Assembly (NCBI GenBank): GCA_036558305.1 | Contig: DATBFX010000128.1 | Span: 1-9,913 of the forward strand | DNA: 9,913 nt | Direction of reading: 5' to 3' | From: DATBFX01 sp036558305 | GTDB lineage: Bacteria > Chloroflexota > Chloroflexia > Thermomicrobiales > UBA6265 | In this document: one piece after another, positions 5,476 to 9,913 of the stretch | How the letters are laid out: each line of letters begins with the position of its first letter | Position numbering within the stretch: position 1 is the stretch's first letter | Notes under the pieces: model-generated | Databases searched by the model: none | What the model saw: the letters and a program-made list of their open reading frames with translations, nothing else | Told to the model about the DNA's origin: nothing | Translations under genes and position numbers: made by a program

Positions 5476-6384
5476 GTGAATCTGGCCGCGTTCGCCCGCC
5501 GCCTCGACGACCTCTTTGCGGTCGACCGCTTCGTCGAGGCCGGTGGTTGGGACTTCGCGTTGTCCGAGGCGGAAATGGCGGAACTGCTGCGCTTCGCCAG
5601 CCCGGACTTCGCCGCGCGAGGCAACGGTCTGCTCTGCGCGCCCGATCCCGGCCGGCACGAGGTCGCGCGGGTTTACCTGTTGGTCTTCCCGGAGGCATCG
5701 CTCGTCGATGCCGTCATCGCCGAGCAACGCCACCGCGGGAATCCGGGAGCCGTCATCGTCACGCACCACCCCTGCGACATGGAAACGAGCGGTCGCGGCT
5801 TCGTCGCCGTTCCGTCGGACCAATTGGACTCGCTGGTCGCTTGCAACGCCGCCATCTACGTCCTTCATGCCCCGCTCGACTGCCACCCGGAGATCTCGAC
5901 CAGCGGGGCGATCGCGGACGGCCTGGGACTGCGCCGCATCGGCACCTTTGCCCCCTACTACGCGGGCGACGCGGGCGTCATCGCCGAACAAGCCCCGGAG
6001 CCCTTCGGGGCGTTCGCGGCGCGCGTCCAGCGTCTCTGCGAATTACCCCGGCTCGATCCGGAACAGGTCCGCTTCGCCGGCCGCCCCGTCTCCCGGGTTG
6101 CCATCGTCGCCGGTGGCGGCGACGATGTGCACGACCTTGCCCAGGCTGAAGCACTCGGCGCCGACACCTACCTGGCGGGTCATTGGTGGACGCCCCATCC
6201 AGGCGAATGGAGTGACGGCAACCGGGCCGCCCTGCGCGATGTCCTCCCGCAGTGCCGGATGAATCTCCTCGGCGCTTCCCACGACGGGTCCGAACTCGTC
6301 GTCTTCCGGGATCGTCTGGCGCCCCTCTTTGCCGGGTGGGGACTCGACGTCGCGTTGCTGCGCCAGGCCGATCACTGGCGGTGA
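5476..6384 (+). CDS. NIF3-like dinuclear metal-centre protein
   Basis: A 302-residue protein of the NIF3/YbgI family (often annotated GTP cyclohydrolase I type 2-like), a conserved cytosolic family with a two-metal site and unclear physiological role. All five expected metal ligands can be seen: His97 and His98 in VTHHPCD, Asp135 in HAPLD, and His269 and Glu273 in SHDGSE. Length is close to the short form of the family (about 250-280), without the inserted PII-like domain of longer members. The middle (about 155-240) has a variable segment including HWWTPHPGEW. The GTG start at 5476 is supported by GGAGG 5 nt upstream. It is divergent from the 125-aa gene and followed by a 223-bp gap, so it is probably a single-gene unit. 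The activity on any specific substrate is not established from sequence. Confidence 0.88.
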   Translation: MNLAAFARRLDDLFAVDRFVEAGGWDFALSEAEMAELLRFASPDFAARGNGLLCAPDPGRHEVARVYLLVFPEASLVDAVIAEQRHRGNPGAVIVTHHPCDMETSGRGFVAVPSDQLDSLVACNAAIYVLHAPLDCHPEISTSGAIADGLGLRRIGTFAPYYAGDAGVIAEQAPEPFGAFAARVQRLCELPRLDPEQVRFAGRPVSRVAIVAGGGDDVHDLAQAEALGADTYLAGHWWTPHPGEWSDGNRAALRDVLPQCRMNLLGASHDGSELVVFRDRLAPLFAGWGLDVALLRQADHWR

Positions 6385-6439
6385 CGTGTGCTCCCGAACA
6401 CCTGCTCCGCCTGTGACAAAAATACACCCAGCACACCCC

Positions 6440-6468
6440 TTGCGCTAGACCGAATGTTCTGATAGAGT
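6440..6468 (+). promoter_or_regulatory. Possible sigma70-type promoter for the 117-aa gene
   Basis: TTGCGC (6440-6445) and TAGAGT (6463-6468), spaced by 17 nt, are a partial match to TTGACA/TATAAT in a stretch lower in G+C (about 52% across 6421-6480). If used, transcription would start near 6475 and give a leader of about 130 nt before the ATG at 6608. The match is imperfect, so the call is tentative. Confidence 0.3.
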
Positions 6469-6533
6469 GTGTACGTACGCAGTGGCACGCGGTCTGCAGA
6501 TAGCAATCACGTTCTCCCCGCGAACGAACCTGT

Positions 6534-6546
6534 TGACCAATGGTCA
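6534..6546. promoter_or_regulatory. Operator-like dyad TGACC-AAT-GGTCA
   Basis: A perfect 5-bp dyad around a 3-nt centre, TGACCAATGGTCA, with partial extension by TGT and ACA outside. It lies in the gap between the NIF3-like gene and the 117-aa gene, 62 bp before the latter's ATG. The size fits a homodimeric repressor or activator site. The binding protein is unknown. Confidence 0.3.
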
Positions 6547-6607
6547 CAGAAATACGAGCACCCGCATCGGGCGGCGATTCGGAACAGGACACCTAGGGGA
6601 GACGAAC

Positions 6608-6961
6608 ATGAAACTGCGCACGCTGACAACCCGGACGGAAGAGACGCAGGCGGAGACGAGTCGCGGACGGCGGGGCCCGCTCCACGTCATCGAGGGCTCG
6701 ACCCAGATCATCGAGTGGCCGTATCCCGCCGCCGACGCCATGCCGCGAGGTGGCATCGAGGTCAAGGCCGAGGTCCAGACCAAACGGTTCCACGATCGGA
6801 GCGTCGACGCCGAGCGGTACACGGCGACGCTGCGGGCGAGCGACAATTCGCCGTACGCGATCATGGCGGCCCTGGTCGAGGCCTGCGGCGGGATCGAGGA
6901 GTTTCGCCGCGCCGGCGCGCCCGGCGACCAGATCATCCTCCAGATCAGTCTGCGCAGCTAG
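6608..6961 (+). CDS. Uncharacterised protein, 117 aa
   Basis: I do not recognise this 117-residue soluble protein. The first 20 residues are polar and threonine/arginine-rich (MKLRTLTTRTEE), then come short strand-like stretches (PLHVIEGSTQIIEWPY; GGIEVKAEVQTKRF) and a helical C-terminal part (SPYAIMAALVEACGGIEEF) closing with GDQIILQISLRS. No membrane segment or signal peptide is seen. The ATG at 6608 is chosen because AGGGGAGA lies 6 nt upstream; the frame stays open upstream to 6467 without another good ribosome site. It is flanked by a 223-bp gap carrying a possible promoter and dyad. Its TAG lies 3 bp from the stop of the convergent oxidase gene. It is likely transcribed alone. Confidence 0.75.
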   Translation: MKLRTLTTRTEETQAETSRGRRGPLHVIEGSTQIIEWPYPAADAMPRGGIEVKAEVQTKRFHDRSVDAERYTATLRASDNSPYAIMAALVEACGGIEEFRRAGAPGDQIILQISLRS

Positions 6962-6964
6962 CAG

Positions 6965-8161
6965 CTAGACCTCGGTCGCCCGCAACGCGGGCTCACCCCC
7001 TCCCGCCTCGGCAAACCGCCCCAGCCGGAACAGGTCGATGTCGTGGTCGGTCGCACCCCGCGACGCCAAGTCGGCCAGAATCTCACCGACAACCGAGCAG
7101 AACTTGAAACCGTGCCCGGAACAGGGCGAGGCGACGATGACCTGCGGCGCTTCCGGCAGCGCGTCGATGACGAAATGCTCGTCCGGCGTGTTGGTGAAGA
7201 TGCACGACCTGAGGGTCATCGTCGCACCCGCCCCGTCGGGAAAATAGCGCGTGGCGAAGGCCCGAAGGATCGCCTCGTCCGCTTCGTTCGGTTCGCGGTC
7301 GAACGCGTCGGGGTCGATCTCCTCGGCCAGGTGGTGGTAGCGGCCGATCTTGAATCCGGGGATGCCGAACACCGGAAACCCGTAGTAGCGGCCCTCCTCG
7401 ACGGTCAGATTGAACACCGGACATCGCGGGGGCGCGAACAGGTCCGGGTTCGCCGGCTGAAACCAGGCGAGGACCTGCCGCTCCGGCCGCGCGAGCGATG
7501 CCAGCGCGGGGACCAGTTGCTGCATCCACGCACCGGCGCTGACGACCAGACGCTCGGCTTCGTAGGTGCCACGGTCCGTCTCGATCCGCACGCCGTTCGT
7601 CGTCGGCACCCACCTCACCACGCGCTCCCGCGCCCGGATGTCCGCGCCGGCCGCGAGCGCGCCGAACACGTGGGCCACGACGCAGCGTTCCGAGAGGAGG
7701 AAGCCGCCGTCGGGCTGGTGCAACGCGAAATAGTCCGGTGGTAGGCGAAACGCCGGGAAGCGGCGGCTGAGGTCCGCGCTCGGCAGCACCTCGTGCGCCA
7801 GGCCGTGGATCTCGCACGAGCGAAGCGCCCCCCGAAACACCTCGCCCTCGCGATCGCTCGCGTCGATCGACCCGGTGATGTAGAGCAACTGCTCGCCGAA
7901 TCCGGCCTGAAGCTCGCGCCAGAGTTCGTAGGCACGGCACAGCAGCGGGACATACCGCGGATCCTCGTAGTAGGCGAGCCGGATGATGCGGTTGACCCCG
8001 TGCGACGACCCCATCGCGTGCGGCACGTCGTACCGTTCCAGCCCGAGTACCCGTTTGCCGCGCCGTGCCAGGTGATAACAGGCCGCCGAACCCATTCCGC
8101 CGATGCCGACCACGATCACGTCGTACGTGCTGGACGCGGTCGGCCGCCCGTCGCTGGTCAT
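6965..8161 (-). CDS. FAD-dependent oxidase, monomeric sarcosine / N-methyl amino acid oxidase type
   Basis: A 398-residue flavoenzyme of the monomeric sarcosine oxidase (MSOX/MTOX) family, which oxidises N-methyl amino acids to the free amino acid, formaldehyde and hydrogen peroxide. Visible: dinucleotide-binding GIGGMGSAACYHLARRG (residues 19-35) after a short polar N-terminus; GSSHGVNRIIRLAYYE (51-66), the family's conserved block; Lys271 in GFKIGRYHH, matching the oxygen-activating Lys of MSOX; Cys320 in LRSCIFTNTPDEHF, matching the covalent FAD-linking Cys; and SGHGFKF (348-354) with the C-terminal active-site Lys353. Length is normal for the family (about 370-400). The start at 8161 is preferred over a longer frame to 8320 because AAGGGGG lies 7 nt upstream and the longer N-terminus is low-quality. 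It is divergent from the M55 peptidase and convergent with the 117-aa gene. The exact substrate (sarcosine, pipecolate, N-methyltryptophan) is open. Confidence 0.92.
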   Translation of the reverse strand: MTSDGRPTASSTYDVIVVGIGGMGSAACYHLARRGKRVLGLERYDVPHAMGSSHGVNRIIRLAYYEDPRYVPLLCRAYELWRELQAGFGEQLLYITGSIDASDREGEVFRGALRSCEIHGLAHEVLPSADLSRRFPAFRLPPDYFALHQPDGGFLLSERCVVAHVFGALAAGADIRARERVVRWVPTTNGVRIETDRGTYEAERLVVSAGAWMQQLVPALASLARPERQVLAWFQPANPDLFAPPRCPVFNLTVEEGRYYGFPVFGIPGFKIGRYHHLAEEIDPDAFDREPNEADEAILRAFATRYFPDGAGATMTLRSCIFTNTPDEHFVIDALPEAPQVIVASPCSGHGFKFCSVVGEILADLASRGATDHDIDLFRLGRFAEAGGGEPALRATEV

Positions 8162-8295
8162 TGCCGCACCCCCTTGCCGTCCTCGCTGCTTGTCGAGTCT
8201 GGGAGCGTACCACGGTGCGCGGTCGCACCCGGATCGGGTAACCTCACGATCCCAAGCCGGTCGGTCCAGCCGTTTGCAGCGAGAGAGGGATCGAA
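8162..8295. promoter_or_regulatory. Divergent promoter region with two dyads
   Basis: A 134-bp gap between the oxidase (-) and M55 peptidase (+) starts. It contains GGTGCG-CGGT-CGCACC at 8214-8229, and GGATCG (8231-8236) paired with CGATCC (8247-8252) around a small GGTAACC palindrome (8237-8243). The dyads lie side by side in the middle of the gap, a plausible place for a shared regulator that controls both genes. No convincing -35/-10 boxes were found. Confidence 0.4.
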
Positions 8296-9285
8296 GTGAC
8301 CGCAGCCACGGGTCGTGCACTCATCCTCGGCGACATCGAGGGCATCGTCGGGGTCGACGATTGGCGCCAGATCTTTCCCGGCGGCGCGGGCTACGCCGCC
8401 GCCTGCGCCGATTATGCCGCCGACGTCAACGCGGCGGTCCGTGGTCTCCTCGCCGGCGGTGCCACCGAGGTGCTGGTCATCGACACTCATGCCGCGGGGA
8501 CGAACCTGGCGGGCCAAGAATTGGTCGGGTGTCGAGCGATCGACGGTCCGAGCATGCTCGGCCGCATCGACGCGGCCTTCGCCGGGGGTGTCGATGCGTT
8601 GGTCTTGCTCGGCTTCCATGCCGCAGCGGGAACCGTGGATGGATTCGTCCCCCACTCGTTCGCGCCGGCGACCCGGTCCTGGATCGATGGCGAACTCGCC
8701 GGCGAGCCCGCCTTTTACGCCCTCATGGCCGGAGCCCGCGGTGTTCCGACCACCCTGATCACCGGTGACAGCCAAACCATCGCCCAATTGACCCCCTTCG
8801 CGCCCGGTGTTCACGCGGTTCAGACCAAGACCTCTCACTCTCCCTGGTCGGCGACGTCAGCGGAGCCTTCGACCGCCAGAGCCGCGATCGAGCGCACGGC
8901 CGCCGATGCGTTCCGGCACCGAACCGCTATCGCCCCCTCAACCCGCCCGGCGATGACCCTGACCGTCGAAGCCCAGAACGACGTTGCCGCGACGCTGATC
9001 GCCGGCGTCCCGGGTATGGTGCGCAGGGACGACCGCACCTCTACCTATTCCGGTCGATGGCCCGAACTCTGGCACGCGTTCGTCACCGCCAACAGTTTGG
9101 CCGCACTCGCGGCCGCCGCCGGCGGCAGTTGGTACTTCGGCGCGATCGAGGGATCCTTGGTCGAGCGACTCTCGGCAGCGGTCGGCAGCGAGGCCGCCTT
9201 CACGGCCAGCGGCGGCTACTTCGCGGCGCTATTCTCCCCGCCTTGGGGCCCGGCCTGTCCGCCCGAGTTCTTGCCGGGGGCGTGA
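8296..9285 (+). CDS. M55 family D-aminopeptidase (DppA-like)
   Basis: A 329-residue zinc peptidase of family M55, whose Bacillus subtilis member DppA is a D-aminopeptidase acting on D-Ala-containing peptides as a decamer. The zinc ligands align with DppA: Asp13 and Glu15 (GDIEG), His65 (VIDTHAAGTN), His108 (LLGFHAA) and Glu137 (AGEPAFYAL). His120 (PHSF) matches the catalytic histidine. It is about 50 residues longer than DppA, with the extra length toward the C-terminus. No signal peptide is seen, so it acts in the cytoplasm. The GTG start at 8296 has AGAGGGA 5 nt upstream. It is divergent from the N-methyl amino acid oxidase and followed after 220 bp by an M32 carboxypeptidase gene in the same direction, suggesting peptide breakdown as a common theme. 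DppA is the only firm functional anchor; the true substrate may differ. Confidence 0.9.
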   Translation: MTAATGRALILGDIEGIVGVDDWRQIFPGGAGYAAACADYAADVNAAVRGLLAGGATEVLVIDTHAAGTNLAGQELVGCRAIDGPSMLGRIDAAFAGGVDALVLLGFHAAAGTVDGFVPHSFAPATRSWIDGELAGEPAFYALMAGARGVPTTLITGDSQTIAQLTPFAPGVHAVQTKTSHSPWSATSAEPSTARAAIERTAADAFRHRTAIAPSTRPAMTLTVEAQNDVAATLIAGVPGMVRRDDRTSTYSGRWPELWHAFVTANSLAALAAAAGGSWYFGAIEGSLVERLSAAVGSEAAFTASGGYFAALFSPPWGPACPPEFLPGA

Positions 9286-9368
9286 CGCGACGGAGAGGGG
9301 TCCTTCGCGTCGCTCAGGGCGCTCGGCGAGAGGAGTGGCCTCGATTCGAACAGCCTGAGTGCCAGCAA

Positions 9369-9402
9369 ACGACGTCACCTCGTGCGTTGCCTCGTACGTC
9401 GT
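9369..9402. repeat. Inverted repeat in the M55-M32 gap
   Basis: Perfect 7-bp arms ACGACGT (9369-9375) and ACGTCGT (9396-9402) around 20 nt that contain two near-direct copies, CCTCGTGCG and CCTCGTACG. It lies 84 bp after the M55 stop. No T tract follows, so it is not a classic terminator. It could be a hairpin in the intergenic transcript or an operator. Confidence 0.35.
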
Positions 9403-9443
9403 CGCCGCTTGTTCGCTCTTTGGTCCTCGGAGTACGGTGCCGC

Positions 9444-9469
9444 GGACGCGGTCGACCCTCGTCGCGTCC
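9444..9469 (+). repeat. Hairpin in the leader of the M32 gene
   Basis: GGACGCG (9444-9450) pairs with CGCGTCC (9463-9469), and two further G-U pairs extend the stem around an 8-nt loop. It ends 36 bp before the M32 GTG start and 23 bp before the AAAAGGAG ribosome site. It could stabilise the message or end read-through from the M55 gene. No regulatory ligand is suggested by the sequence. Confidence 0.35.
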
Positions 9470-9505
9470 AAATCGCGGCACTACTCGGAGCGAAAAGGAG
9501 AAACC

Positions 9506-9913
9506 GTGGAGGAGTCGTACAACGAGCTGAAGCGGCGCCTGGCCGAACTCACGGACCTCGACGCGATCACCGGACTGCTCGGTTGGGATCAGCAGACGAT
9601 GATGCCGCCGGGCGGAGCGGCCGTCCGGGCGGAGCAGATCGCGACGGTGACCCGCCTGGGGCACGAGCGCTTTACCAGCGACGAGATCGGGCGGCTGCTC
9701 GACGCGCTTGCCGGCGACGAGGCGGGTTTGCCGCCCGATTCCGACGAGGCGTGCCTGATCCGCGTGACCCGCCGCGACTGGGAGAAGGCCCGGCGGGTGC
9801 CGACCGAACTGGCCGCCGAGCTGGCGCACGCCGCCGCCAGCGGTTACGCGGCCTGGCTCCAGGCGCGTGCCACGTCCGACTTCGCCGGATTCTTGCCCGC
9901 GCTTGAACAGAAC
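9506..9913 (+). CDS. M32 family metallocarboxypeptidase (Taq type), 5' part
   Basis: Open from GTG at 9506 to the right edge, giving the first 136 residues of a protein normally about 500 long. The start has an excellent ribosome site, AAAAGGAG, 5 nt upstream. The N-terminal hallmark of family M32 is clear: LLGWDQQTMMPPGGAAVRAEQ (residues 25-45; the conserved core is WDQQTMMPPGGAAVRAEQ), followed by helical segments such as RRDWEKARRVPTELAAEL. The zinc-binding HExxH motif lies later in such proteins and is beyond the window. M32 enzymes (Thermus aquaticus carboxypeptidase) remove C-terminal residues from peptides with a broad range and work in the cytoplasm. It follows the M55 D-aminopeptidase after 220 bp in the same direction, which suggests joint peptide processing, though the gap with hairpins makes independent transcription possible. 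Confidence 0.92.
   Translation, partial: MEESYNELKRRLAELTDLDAITGLLGWDQQTMMPPGGAAVRAEQIATVTRLGHERFTSDEIGRLLDALAGDEAGLPPDSDEACLIRVTRRDWEKARRVPTELAAELAHAAASGYAAWLQARATSDFAGFLPALEQN

Noticed and set aside
4245..6149. Very long + strand frame (634 codons) crossing three genes
   Set aside because: It runs antisense through the response regulator and the 125-aa gene and then out of frame through the NIF3-like gene. It has no family motifs and an Arg/Pro-rich product.
6386..6436. GTGTGCT/AGCACAC inverted repeat after the NIF3-like gene as a terminator
   Set aside because: The 7-bp arms are separated by 37 nt and there is no T tract, so it is too weak to call.
8162..8320. 53-residue N-terminal extension of the oxidase
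   Set aside because: It would overlap the divergent M55 start and contains Arg/Cys-rich shadow sequence, whereas the ATG at 8161 has a good ribosome site just upstream.
9335..9365. tRNA-like TTCGAAT motif on the - strand
   Set aside because: The loop resembles a T-loop, but the flanking bases do not form the 5-bp T stem and no cloverleaf can be built around it.
9382..9906. + strand frame of 174 codons overlapping the M32 gene
   Set aside because: It is out of frame with the clear M32 N-terminus and its product is Arg/Ala-rich with no motifs.

Overview
The window is GC-rich bacterial DNA (about two thirds G+C by eye in the coding parts). Genes are closely packed, several start with GTG, and most starts have clear Shine-Dalgarno sequences. 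The gene mix (SDR pair, VOC protein, OmpR-type two-component pair, NIF3-like protein, monomeric sarcosine-oxidase-type flavoenzyme, M55 D-aminopeptidase, M32 carboxypeptidase) and the style of the sequence fit a Chloroflexota (Thermomicrobia-like) or similar high-GC bacterium. That placement is an inference; no rRNA or marker gene is present to prove it.

Left part (1-2163, + strand): an operon-like run made of the 3' end of an unidentified gene, an intact SDR oxidoreductase (4-bp ATGA overlap with the gene before), a second SDR-fold protein that has lost its cofactor loop and its catalytic Tyr and Lys, and a VOC/glyoxalase-fold protein. The active SDR next to a dead partner looks like a catalytic subunit plus pseudoenzyme subunit and is the most interesting biology here. 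Next comes about 500 bp without a credible gene (2164-2670). It is lower in G+C at its left end and carries two strong inverted-repeat structures at its right end, between convergent genes.

Middle (2671-5402, - strand): a sensor histidine kinase, preceded in transcription by its OmpR-type response regulator. The two are separated by about 209 bp that are almost filled by a repeat cassette: 8-bp tandem repeats in inverted orientation at both ends and a 22-nt perfect palindrome near the centre. Upstream on the same strand is a small uncharacterised protein gene.

Right part (5403-9913): a NIF3-like protein (+, divergent from the small gene); a 117-aa uncharacterised protein (+) with a long leader and a small operator-like dyad; an FAD-dependent sarcosine/N-methyl amino acid oxidase (-), whose stop lies 3 bp from that of the 117-aa gene; then, divergently, an M55 D-aminopeptidase (+) and the 5' part of an M32 carboxypeptidase (+, runs off the end). 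The last three suggest a peptide and unusual amino acid salvage neighbourhood. No RNA genes, CRISPR arrays or complete insertion sequences were seen.
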